From: Chlamydiales bacterium
Lineage (GTDB): Bacteria > Chlamydiota > Chlamydiia > Chlamydiales > JAAKFR01
Assembly (NCBI GenBank): GCA_024233495.1
Contig: JACKPM010000001.1
Coordinates: 248,001-312,000 of the forward strand
Reading direction: 5' to 3'
Length of the DNA stretch: 64,000 bases
The translations under genes and the position numbers were made by a program. Under the pieces are notes generated by a model, which saw only the letters and a program-made list of their open reading frames with translations, was not told the origin of the DNA and searched no databases. This document shows positions 1-7,370 of this stretch, in pieces (position 1 is the first letter of the stretch; each line of letters starts with the position of its first letter).

Positions 1-2
1 TT

Positions 3-1043
3 TGGAAAGCGGCGCTTGATAATGGTATCTTTGACTGGTTTGAAAAGAAAGGGCGCTCCCGCCTTCTTGTGCGACAAATCAACAACCCAATTGCTGGTGT
101 TGACGACTGCCTCCTCTCTTTTATGGGCACTGGTGTGATGCAAAATAAGGCGTTTGGTTTCTCTTCATGTGAACGTGCAAAAGGTGTGCAAGAAGGGATG
201 CTTGTGCTGGTTGAAAAAGAGGGTAAACAATGCATCTCTAACATCGAGTACACTGAACTTGAAAAAGAGGGAATTGAAGATCAAGGCTTCCCAGCGAATA
301 CAAACATTCTTTACGTCGATCTGAAAAAGCTTTTGCCCATAATTAAAAAAAATCCTCTTCCTGGTTTAATGGTGAATCTCAAAGGAGACAAAACAGCGCG
401 CCTTGAAAGCATGATGCAAAACATCAGTGACACGCTCATGGCGCCAATAGGAGAGGAGTTACCAACCTTTCTTACCTTCAATGAGCGCCGTCGTACCATC
501 TCATCGGCTAAGCGGAAATTCGAAGAGGGGAAAGGAGTTGCCTCCACGCCGCAAGGCGCCTACCTTGATTGGATGGCAAATGCGCGTGAATTGTTGAAAA
601 AATGCGGTTTCGAGCTGCCGGAGTATTTCGCCTTTAATTACACTCCCTCTCTTGGTCCTCTCTATTCTATTATTGAGCAAAAATTGCTTGGGGGAAAAAT
701 TGAAGAGGGGAGTGAGCTTGTGCTTGATCACCCAGACATTTACATCGAAAATCTTTACCTTAAAGGCTCGTTACAAGTTCGAGGGAAATGCCGCCTAGAA
801 AACGTAAGAGTAAAAAATCGAGGGATCAAGGGGGGGAGCTTTTGGGATCATGCTTTAGAAAGGGACGAAACAGTTGAGATTATAGGCAATTTTTGGGCTC
901 AAGATGTAGAGCTAACAAGAAGTTACCATGTTCCAGAGGGGGAGGCGTGGAAGCTCACCCCCACTGGCTTGAAAAAAGCAGCTGATTGGCGCTTTAGCTA
1001 CCTACTCAATGGTCGCAACATAGACGTTGACTTGCTCAGTTAG
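3..1043 (+). CDS. UTP-sugar-1-phosphate uridylyltransferase family protein (UDPGP type), 5' end missing
   Basis: The reading frame is open from the left edge of the window, so only the C-terminal 346 residues are present and the true start lies outside. The stretch RQINNPIAGVDD near the window start resembles the Q-x-N-P-x-A-x-x-D substrate loop of UDPGP/UAGPase-type nucleotidyltransferases, which make UDP-glucose or UDP-GlcNAc from UTP and the sugar phosphate. The last third (from about position 720) looks like the left-handed beta-helix tail of that family, with short repeated strands such as IYIENLYLKG and CRLENVRVKN. Chlamydiae carry a homologue of this type. The exact sugar cannot be told from this fragment. 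No downstream partner gene is close. Confidence 0.7.
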   Translation, partial: WKAALDNGIFDWFEKKGRSRLLVRQINNPIAGVDDCLLSFMGTGVMQNKAFGFSSCERAKGVQEGMLVLVEKEGKQCISNIEYTELEKEGIEDQGFPANTNILYVDLKKLLPIIKKNPLPGLMVNLKGDKTARLESMMQNISDTLMAPIGEELPTFLTFNERRRTISSAKRKFEEGKGVASTPQGAYLDWMANARELLKKCGFELPEYFAFNYTPSLGPLYSIIEQKLLGGKIEEGSELVLDHPDIYIENLYLKGSLQVRGKCRLENVRVKNRGIKGGSFWDHALERDETVEIIGNFWAQDVELTRSYHVPEGEAWKLTPTGLKKAADWRFSYLLNGRNIDVDLLS

Positions 1044-1431
1044 GCAGTTTGGGCACTTTTTTCGCCTTTTAGCCTCAAACGAGCTAAAAACTGCTAAGAT
1101 CATCAATAAACTAATCGCATACTTCATTCTTTATGTCCTTTTTGTAAATATTGTCTATATAGTCAATTCAGCTCAAAATGTTAGAGATTCTGCACAATGA
1201 GGCTTTGCCAAAGCTCGTCCTTGCTCATCAATGGTCATTGCCAAGATTTGGACGTTCTTTATCTGCGCCATACTACACATAGCCTATAAAATTTTCGAGT
1301 GAATCAACCGTATTTCACCAGAAAAGAGGACTTTAGCCAAGTCATATTTATAAAATATTATTCAAATCTTAATTAAAAATTAAACTTTATTTTCTATAAT
1401 TATGGTAGTTCTTAACACAAAGGTGGTGAGT
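1044..1431. other. Intergenic region with a decayed palindromic element
   Basis: This 388-base stretch holds no convincing gene. It is AT-rich, especially from 1330 to 1400, which probably includes the promoter of the small membrane protein downstream. Positions about 1157-1316 look like an eroded relative of repeat family A, listed separately. Confidence 0.5.
1157..1316. repeat. Decayed relative of palindromic repeat family A
   Basis: The left edge reads TATAGTCAATTCAGCTCAAA, like the TATAGTCAAATCGGTTGAAA terminus of family A. The middle (GGCTTTGCCAAAGCTCGT, then CTCATCAATGGTC) follows the internal order of the intact copies. The right edge (AAAATTTTCGAGTGAATCAA) is a poor match. It is probably an old, mutated copy; the boundaries are approximate. 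Confidence 0.4.
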
Positions 1432-1920
1432 ATGAATAGGATTGAATGGATAGAAATGACGGATTTTGGCCGAAATCTGGAGAATTATCCTGAAATGGAG
1501 GTTCCCAAAGAGGGGGGTAAAAAAATCGATAAGAAGGTTTTGGCTATTGTAGTAGGAGTCATTGCTGCTGCTATTCTAGCCTACGGTCTATCAAGCATTC
1601 GTATGGAGCATCCACATCATGTGCCGCATAATGCTATCCATTTATCTAATTTCAGGCAGGCGTATATGGATCCAAGTGATAAACTGTTCTATGATGCAAA
1701 ATTGCGGCATGCTTTTGAGGCCTTTCATGGCAAAGTCTATAGTTATATTGTAGATGATACGCCCTATAGGCACCATTTTGAATTTATCAGTGGAGATGCG
1801 ACAGCAGAGCAGTTGCATCAACTCTTACAGCGCCATGACGTAGGCTTTTTAAATTTAGATATAAGAATTGGGAATACCGACCAGTATCTCTGCTGGCATG
1901 ATGTTTGGGTATCTCCATAA
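1432..1920 (+). CDS. Hypothetical single-pass membrane protein
   Basis: Encodes 162 residues. I chose the ATG at 1432 because AAAGGTGG lies just upstream; an in-frame ATG at 1402 has no ribosome-binding site. Residues 1-34 are polar. Residues about 36-53 (VLAIVVGVIAAAILAYGL) form one transmembrane helix, and the remainder is a His-rich soluble domain (HPHHVPHNAIH, then YRHHFEF). No family is recognised. Topology suggests a short cytoplasmic tail and an exported C-terminal domain, or the reverse. It stands alone, with a palindromic repeat 18 bases after its stop codon that could serve as a transcript end. Confidence 0.6.
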   Translation: MNRIEWIEMTDFGRNLENYPEMEVPKEGGKKIDKKVLAIVVGVIAAAILAYGLSSIRMEHPHHVPHNAIHLSNFRQAYMDPSDKLFYDAKLRHAFEAFHGKVYSYIVDDTPYRHHFEFISGDATAEQLHQLLQRHDVGFLNLDIRIGNTDQYLCWHDVWVSP

Positions 1921-1938
1921 GAAACTTTGAAATAGTTA

Positions 1939-2096
1939 TAGTCAAATCAGTTGAGAATTTTACAAATGCGTGCCAGATGGCAAAGCCAAAGTAAGAGCGG
2001 AGTTCGAGATAGACCATTTATGGTCTAGAAGAACCAGCACGATCTTTGGTGAAGCCAAATGGTATGGATTTGTAAAATTCTCAACTGATTTGATTA
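1939..2096. repeat. Palindromic miniature element, family A, copy 1
   Basis: The ends are TAGTCAAATCAGTTGAGAAT and its near-perfect inverse, flanked by TA on each side (1937-1938, 2097-2098). The centre is the palindrome GACCATTTATGGTC. The whole 158-base unit can fold on itself. No transposase is encoded. It matches copies at 16262, 27580 and 35934. Confidence 0.85.
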
Positions 2097-2100
2097 TATC

Positions 2101-2310
2101 TTAGCCTTCAGGAAAGCAACGTTCATACACCTTTTTGATTCCATAACAGATGCCCGCTACAGCTGCAATGATCACAACAGAGAAGATGAGGATCTGGGGA
2201 ACGTAGTTCCCCGGATTGAAAATCACACGCTGAATCACCTCAAATCCAAACTTGGCTGTGAGCGCAAAGTTCGCCGAAGTCGTTGCAGTTGAGATCATAG
2301 ACACTATCAT
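2101..2310 (-). CDS. Possible small membrane protein
   Basis: Encodes 69 residues on the minus strand with a clear hydrophobic helix at about residues 39-58 (VPQILIFSVVIIAAVAGICY), followed by a basic-acidic tail (GIKKVYERCFPEG). That layout is typical of a real one-helix membrane protein. There is no obvious ribosome-binding site before the ATG, and no family is recognised, so it may be spurious. Its stop codon lies four bases from the end of family A copy 1. The 268 bases between its start and prfB contain no other gene I can support. Confidence 0.4.
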   Translation of the reverse strand: MIVSMISTATTSANFALTAKFGFEVIQRVIFNPGNYVPQILIFSVVIIAAVAGICYGIKKVYERCFPEG

Positions 2311-2541
2311 ACAGAGAGCAGCATGCGGCTCTTCCCTTTTTTATTCAAGTGTTGACAATATGTATAAGGAATGTGTTAGCAGGGTTTTGCGTGTTTTAAG
2401 ACAGCATGAGGTTGCACGCGACCGGCAGCAGGGAGAATTTTTACTTCTGCCAAATGGAATCACCATACACGGGAAGAGCCATCATAGTGGAGAGCGGTCC
2501 AGCTGAAGAATTATAATGAAGATGCAAGGAGTGACCTGGCA

Positions 2542-2570
2542 TTGACCGAATAGTCTTTTGCCACTATACT
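2542..2570 (+). promoter_or_regulatory. Probable sigma-66/sigma-70 promoter of prfB
   Basis: TTGACC at 2542-2547 and TATACT at 2565-2570 are separated by 17 bases, close to consensus. Transcription would start near 2577, only two or three bases before the first possible prfB start at 2579. This implies a nearly leaderless mRNA, or a start further in (GTG 2606 or ATG 2627). Confidence 0.5.
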
Positions 2571-2578
2571 TTCTTGCC

Positions 2579-3671
2579 ATGGAGATAGAAGAGAGATGTC
2601 AAAAGGTGAAGGAGCGTGTCCTTCACATGTGGAGGTATCTTTGACTTAGAGTCAAAGAGCAGGCGAGTAGCTGAGCTAGAGAAGGCGATGGAGGATCCTC
2701 AATTTTGGGATGACCAGGCCGCGGCTCAAAAAGTGATTGCCGAATCCAACGAGTTAAAGGCATGGACAGAGCCGTATGGAGAGATCAAGCGCACTTTTGA
2801 AGAGGTGAGCGCTCTCGCTCCCGATGCAATTGAGTTAGACGACGATGAGTTGTTAGGCGAGCTAGAAAAGCAGCTTGACCGTGTAGAGGCTGACCTTGAG
2901 AAGCTCGAGGTGCGTCGCATGCTTTCTGGGGAGATGGACAAAAATAACTGCTATTTGAGCATCAATGCGGGCGCTGGAGGGACCGAGGCTTGCGATTGGG
3001 CGCTCATGCTTTCGCGCATGTATCAACGCTGGGCGGAGAGGCGGAAGTGGAAGGTAGAGGTGATCGACTCAGTAGATGGTGATGTGGCAGGTCTAAAGAG
3101 CATCACGATGAAGTTCACAGGCTCTTTTGCATATGGCTATTCGAAGGCTGAAAAGGGAGTGCATCGCCTGGTGCGTATCAGCCCTTTTGACAGCGGTGCA
3201 CGGCGACACACCAGTTTTGCCTCTGTCGATGTCTCGCCTGAAGTGAGCGATGATATTGAGATCGATGTGCAGCCAAATGAGATTCGAGTTGATACATTTC
3301 GCGCCTCTGGAGCTGGCGGACAGCATGTCAACACGACTGATTCCGCTGTGCGTATGACGCATATCAAGACAGGAATCGTGGTGTCGTGTCAAAATGAGAG
3401 AAGTCAGATTCAAAACAGGGAGACCTGCTTGAAGATGCTAAAGTCGAAGCTCTATGAAAAAGAGGTATTAGAGCGGGAAGAGAGTTTGAAGAAGATGCAG
3501 GGAGAGAAGATGAAGATTGAGTGGGGGTCGCAGATCCGCAACTACGTCTTCCAACCCTACACGATGGTGAAGGATGCCCGCACCAACTTCGAGAGTGGCA
3601 ATGTGAATGCGATGATGGATGGAGAACTTTTAGATGATTTCATCGTCGCCTATCTAAAGGAATTTGGATGA
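2579..3671 (+). CDS. prfB: Peptide chain release factor 2 with programmed +1 frameshift
   Basis: RF2 recognises UGA and UAA stop codons in the ribosome and triggers peptide release. The gene is in two frames. A 21-codon leader (2579-2641) ends at an in-frame UGA, and the main frame continues from GAC at 2643 for 342 codons, giving about 363 residues, the normal RF2 length. The main part has the SPF stop-recognition tripeptide (RISPFDSG) and the GGQ catalytic loop (GAGGQHVNTTDS). The leader start is uncertain: ATG 2579 has no ribosome-binding site, and GTG 2606 or ATG 2627 are alternatives. The stop overlaps the next gene's start (ATGA), so it heads an operon. Confidence 0.95.
2630..2645 (+). 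promoter_or_regulatory. RF2 autoregulatory frameshift site
   Basis: TGGAGGTATCTTTGAC combines an internal Shine-Dalgarno-like GGAGG, a slippery CTT codon and an in-frame UGA followed by C. When RF2 is scarce, UGA is read slowly and ribosomes slip +1 into the GAC frame. This is the classic prfB feedback signal, here close to the E. coli form. Confidence 0.95.
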
Positions 3672-4162
3672 AAGAGAAGTTAGACTTACGATACACAACC
3701 CTAGAAGATGGGGAGTATTTGAATGAGTGGCTGTTGCAGCCTGGTGTGCTCGCAGGTTTTCCAATGGCAGATGAACAGGAAGTGGAAGATTCGGTGAAGC
3801 ACTGGATCGGTTTCTCTCGCTACAAGAGTAGCTTAACAGTGACTCATGAGGAGGAGCCAATTGGGCTCGCAACGCTCTGCTTGATGCCGTACAAAAAATT
3901 AGCGCATCAGTGTTTGCTCTCCATCATTGTCTCTGAAGAGTGGCGCAACAAAGGTGTGGGGACGCTTTTGATGAACAACATCCTCCACTTGGCAAAAGAG
4001 TACTTTGCCATGGATGTGGTCTATCTAGAAGTGTATCAAGATAATCCAGCAATTTCCCTCTATCACCGCTTTGGATTCAAAAAGGTGGGAGAGCAAAAGC
4101 ATTTCATGAAGGAGAATGGAAAATACATTGGCAAAGTCGTTATGGAGAGAGTGCTTTTCTAA
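3668..4162 (+). CDS. GNAT family N-acetyltransferase
   Basis: Encodes 164 residues. It has the acetyl-CoA binding motif A, EEWRNKGVGTLLMNNI (R-x-x-G-x-G pattern), preceded by a beta-strand LLSIIVS, and motif B, SLYHRFGFKKVGE, typical of Rim/Yhh-type acetyltransferases. The substrate cannot be told; it might be a ribosomal protein, an antibiotic or a small amine. It overlaps the prfB stop by four bases and the next gene by 47 bases. In C. trachomatis a YhhY-like acetyltransferase sits between yebC and prfB, so this gene is part of a conserved neighbourhood. Confidence 0.85.
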   Translation: MKEKLDLRYTTLEDGEYLNEWLLQPGVLAGFPMADEQEVEDSVKHWIGFSRYKSSLTVTHEEEPIGLATLCLMPYKKLAHQCLLSIIVSEEWRNKGVGTLLMNNILHLAKEYFAMDVVYLEVYQDNPAISLYHRFGFKKVGEQKHFMKENGKYIGKVVMERVLF

Positions 4163-4796
4163 GCGCCTCCACCGCTATCTTCCACACACGGTTGAGGTTG
4201 TGATTAACTCCAATACGAGGACGTATCTCAGCTTGAGTCCTACTCGTTTCTCTGTGCATGAAGCATTTCTTGATGCCCCAGAGGACGTGATTAAGGCGCT
4301 CGCGCACTATGTGATGGGCAAGAAGAACAAGATGTCTAAAAGATTGATCCGTACCTACATGCAAAAAAAACAAAGCGACCTTGATTATACAGATCGTGTA
4401 GGGGATTTGAAAACAAAGGGGAGTGTGTATGATTTGCAAAAGATTTATGATGAGCTCAATCTCAACTATTTTGAGGGGCAGCTCAACTTGAAAATTGGGT
4501 GGTTTGGGATCGAAAAAAAGAAGCGAAAGCATATGACTTTTGGGCTGTATAACGATGCAATGAAGTTGATACGGATTCACAAAATGATGGATAGTTTGAC
4601 ATACCCCCTTTATTTTGTAGCTTTTGTAGTGTATCACGAGATGCTGCACAGCGTTATTCCAGGCTACCATGATGAGCGGGGGCATTTCCGCATTCATGGA
4701 CCCGAGTTCAAGCAGCGGGAAAAAGAGTTTCATGCCTATGAAAGAGCGCGACGTTGGGAGAAGCAAAACAGGGAGAAGATCTTTGGCTGGACATAG
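4116..4796 (+). CDS. SprT-like zinc metallopeptidase
   Basis: Encodes up to 226 residues. The zinc-binding HExxH motif is HEMLH (about residues 174-178), followed by a further His-rich stretch (GHFRIHGPEF) that can supply the third metal ligand, as in SprT/Spartan-type proteins. The domain begins around IYDELNLNYFEGQL, the usual start of SprT-like domains. The N-terminal 90 residues are specific. The start at ATG 4116 lies inside the acetyltransferase gene; an internal start is possible. It overlaps the start of yebC by 14 bases. It does not appear at the corresponding place in the Chlamydia order I remember, so it may be a lineage-specific insertion into the operon. Confidence 0.75.
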   Translation: MENTLAKSLWRECFSKRLHRYLPHTVEVVINSNTRTYLSLSPTRFSVHEAFLDAPEDVIKALAHYVMGKKNKMSKRLIRTYMQKKQSDLDYTDRVGDLKTKGSVYDLQKIYDELNLNYFEGQLNLKIGWFGIEKKKRKHMTFGLYNDAMKLIRIHKMMDSLTYPLYFVAFVVYHEMLHSVIPGYHDERGHFRIHGPEFKQREKEFHAYERARRWEKQNREKIFGWT

Positions 4797-5499
4797 TAAA
4801 TGGGCAAACATCAAGCACAAGAAGGACCGTGTAGATAAGCAGAAGGGGAAGGTGTTTTCCCGCATTGCGAAAGAGATCATCAGCGCTGTGAAAGTGGGTG
4901 GCCCCGATCCAAAAGCAAATCCAAGACTCCGCTTGGCGCTGCAAAAGGCAAAGGGTGCAAACGTCCCAAACGATGTGGTCGACCGCAACATTAAGAAGGC
5001 AAGCGACCCCAACACTGAGGATTTCTCTGAGGTCACCTATGAGATCTATGGTCATGGTGGTGTTGGGATCATTGTAGAGGCAATGACGGACAATAAGAAC
5101 CGCACAGCCTCTGACATGCGCATTGCCACCAATAAGCGAGGCGGCACGATTGGGCAGCCAGGTTCAGTCACCTACAATTTCGATCGTAAGGGTGTGATTC
5201 AAGTGCCGAAAGATGGATTGAAAGAGGATGAAGTGTTTCAGGCTGCACTCGATGCTGGAGCTGAAGATTTTGAGGTGGTTGATGAGGGCTTCATGATCAC
5301 TACCAGTCCTACCGAGCTGTACGCGGTGAAAGATGTGCTCGATGAGAAGAATATCTCCTCAAGCGAAGCAGAAATTGAGTGGATCCCAAACACGCTCATT
5401 GCAGTAGATAGTGAGATGCAAAAGGCAAATGAAGCGCTTGTGGAGTGGTTGGAGGACTTAGACGATGTGGACAACGTCTACCACAACATGGACCTTTAA
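4783..5499 (+). CDS. yebC: YebC/TACO1 family transcription/translation regulator
   Basis: Encodes 238 residues starting from TTG at 4783, chosen because it gives the family N-terminus AGHSKWANIKHKK and has GGGAGAAGA six bases upstream. The family is conserved in bacteria and mitochondria. Bacterial members are described both as DNA-binding regulators and as helpers of ribosomes at proline-rich stretches. Conserved blocks include GGPDPKANPRLRLALQKAK and GGTIGQPGSVTYNFDRKGVI, then the acidic C-terminus EDLDDVDNVYHNM. Its end overlaps the pabB start by about 35 bases. Its place near prfB is conserved in Chlamydia. Confidence 0.95.
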   Translation: MAGHSKWANIKHKKDRVDKQKGKVFSRIAKEIISAVKVGGPDPKANPRLRLALQKAKGANVPNDVVDRNIKKASDPNTEDFSEVTYEIYGHGGVGIIVEAMTDNKNRTASDMRIATNKRGGTIGQPGSVTYNFDRKGVIQVPKDGLKEDEVFQAALDAGAEDFEVVDEGFMITTSPTELYAVKDVLDEKNISSSEAEIEWIPNTLIAVDSEMQKANEALVEWLEDLDDVDNVYHNMDL

Positions 5500-6694
5500 A
5501 AGGGAAGAGCCTTTTGCTCTTGCCCGTCGCTATGCCGATGAGGAGGGCACTTGCTTGCTTTATTCAGGCGACGAAATTGGCTACTCCTACCTCGCCCTTT
5601 TCCCTGACAAGAAAATTGAGGTGCCGCTCACTCCCAACTGCTGGGAGGAGCTAGAAGCGCAAGTCGACTCCGACCTCTACTTCGGCTTTCTCAGCTACGA
5701 GATGGGGTGTTATAGCGACTCTTGCCACATTACGCACCACCCCTCAAATTTTCCTGCTGCTCTTTTCTATCGCCCCACAACCCTCATCGTTTTTAATCAC
5801 TCTACAAACGTAGCCACTCTCTATGGTAAATCCATACGTCCAAGTGAGAAGAAAGGAGAGTTCTTGGCGCAGCTCAGAAGCTGCTCTGAGACTCTTTCGA
5901 GCTACCTAGAAAAAGTACGCACTATTTTAAAGCACATCAAAAAAGGGGATGTCTACCAGGTCAACTTCTCGCAACAGTTTAACTTTGAGTGGAGCGGCTC
6001 TTCTTTTGCTCTTTTTGAGAACTGCGCTGGTACGAATCCCTATGCAGCCTATTTGCACACACCTAATTTCTCATTAGTTTCTGCCAGCCCTGAGATGTTT
6101 GTGCACAAAGAGGGCAATGTTTTGCGCACAGCACCAATCAAAGGGACAGCGCCTCGTGGCAGTACGCCGCAAGAGGAGGCGGAAAATCAAAAACGTCTTC
6201 TTGCCTCTGAAAAAGAGCGCGCTGAGCTCACCATGATTGTTGATCTCTTACGCAATGATCTTTCAAAAGTATGCTTCCCTGTTGAGGTTGAAAAACTCTG
6301 CTCCTTAGAGCGTTTCCCAGATGTTTTTCATCTCGTTTCAACGCTCAAGGGTGTCTTGCGCAAACCACTTCACCCTATCTCCATTTTGCGCCATCTTTTC
6401 CCTGGAGGTTCTATTTCGGGGTGTCCTAAGCTTTCGGCTATGCGCCTCATTTCGCAGCTTGAAAATGCGCCGAGAGGCCCCTACACGGGGTGTGTCGGCT
6501 TTTTAAACAAGGGAGAGATGCACTTTAACATCGCGATCCGCACAGCCATTGTGGAGCAAAAATGCCTCTCTTTACGCCTCGGTGGAGGCATTGTTGCTGA
6601 CTCCGACCCCCTTGCTGAATATGAAGAGACGCTCCACAAAGGGCGCACTTTTTTCCAAAAGTTGGAGCAGTATGCCGACACTCTTTCTCAATGA
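5465..6694 (+). CDS. pabB: Aminodeoxychorismate synthase component I
   Basis: Encodes 409 residues of the chorismate-binding family, which aminates chorismate to 4-amino-4-deoxychorismate for folate synthesis. The motif PIKGTAPRG (Lys near residue 226) is diagnostic: PabB has a Lys here where anthranilate synthase TrpE has Ala. The C-terminal signature PGGSISGCPKLSAMR matches the family, with SGCPK where TGAPK is usual. About 410 residues is short but usual for PabB lacking an extended N-terminus. The ATG at 5465 lies inside yebC; a slightly later start is possible. No glutamine amidotransferase (PabA) is present in the window, so ammonia or an unlinked PabA would be used. Confidence 0.9.
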   Translation: MWTTSTTTWTFKREEPFALARRYADEEGTCLLYSGDEIGYSYLALFPDKKIEVPLTPNCWEELEAQVDSDLYFGFLSYEMGCYSDSCHITHHPSNFPAALFYRPTTLIVFNHSTNVATLYGKSIRPSEKKGEFLAQLRSCSETLSSYLEKVRTILKHIKKGDVYQVNFSQQFNFEWSGSSFALFENCAGTNPYAAYLHTPNFSLVSASPEMFVHKEGNVLRTAPIKGTAPRGSTPQEEAENQKRLLASEKERAELTMIVDLLRNDLSKVCFPVEVEKLCSLERFPDVFHLVSTLKGVLRKPLHPISILRHLFPGGSISGCPKLSAMRLISQLENAPRGPYTGCVGFLNKGEMHFNIAIRTAIVEQKCLSLRLGGGIVADSDPLAEYEETLHKGRTFFQKLEQYADTLSQ

Positions 6695-7370
6695 CCACTT
6701 TGTTGAAGAAGAAGAGGCAATGCTTCCTCTCACAGATCGCGGTTTTCTCTTCGGTGATGGCGTCTTCACCACCCTGCGCATAGAGGAAGGAAAGGCAGTT
6801 TGGCTTGCTGAACACCTTGAGAAGCTCAACAAGCATGCGCAGCTGCTCAAAATTGTGCCGCCAAAGTTGGATATAGAGGTAGTCGATACACTGATTGCAC
6901 GCAATGCGCTGCAAGAGGGGCGGCTCAAAATTATCTACACAGGTGGGGATGGCAATGCGCTCACTTTGAAGCCGCGCAAAGGGCGCCTCATCATGATGGC
7001 AGCTCCTCTTTTACCTACTTCTGACACACTGCGCGTGTCGATCTGTACTTTGCCCTCTTTTTTAGGCAAAACGCTCTCCTATGTTCATCGTCTACATGCT
7101 AAGCGAGATGATGTCGATGACTGCATCACACTCAACGAAAGGGGAGAAGTGCTTGAAACCCTCTTTGGTAATCTCTTCTGGGTTATTGATGATGTTTACT
7201 ACACCCCTGATCCAAAACAGCTTCCCATCTACTGGGGTGTTACAATTCAAAAAGCCCTGGAAAATAAAAAGGTGCGCTATGTGCGCACCCGATTTGAGTC
7301 GATTCCGAAAGAGGCTTTTTTTTTCCGCACGAATGCGGTTAGTGGTATTAAGCCCCTGCTTTTCGCTTAG
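6672..7370 (+). CDS. pabC: Aminodeoxychorismate lyase (class IV PLP aminotransferase fold)
   Basis: Encodes 232 residues from ATG 6672, which follows GGAG by five bases and overlaps pabB by 23 bases. PabC releases pyruvate from aminodeoxychorismate to give p-aminobenzoate. Family landmarks are FLFGDGVFTTLRIEEGKA near the N-terminus and the C-terminal block ERGEVLETLFGNLFWV. The PLP-binding lysine is not certain: the nearest candidates are in GKTLSYV and HAKRDD, and the usual K-x-L-N spacing is not conserved. Neighbouring pabB makes the lyase call more likely than a branched-chain or D-amino acid transaminase. It is the last gene of the operon and its 3' end overlaps a convergent gene. Confidence 0.8.
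   Translation: MPTLFLNDHFVEEEEAMLPLTDRGFLFGDGVFTTLRIEEGKAVWLAEHLEKLNKHAQLLKIVPPKLDIEVVDTLIARNALQEGRLKIIYTGGDGNALTLKPRKGRLIMMAAPLLPTSDTLRVSICTLPSFLGKTLSYVHRLHAKRDDVDDCITLNERGEVLETLFGNLFWVIDDVYYTPDPKQLPIYWGVTIQKALENKKVRYVRTRFESIPKEAFFFRTNAVSGIKPLLFA

Noticed and set aside
4140..5036. Long minus-strand frames over the SprT-like and yebC genes
   Set aside because: They are antisense to genes with clear motifs, and their translations show no family features.
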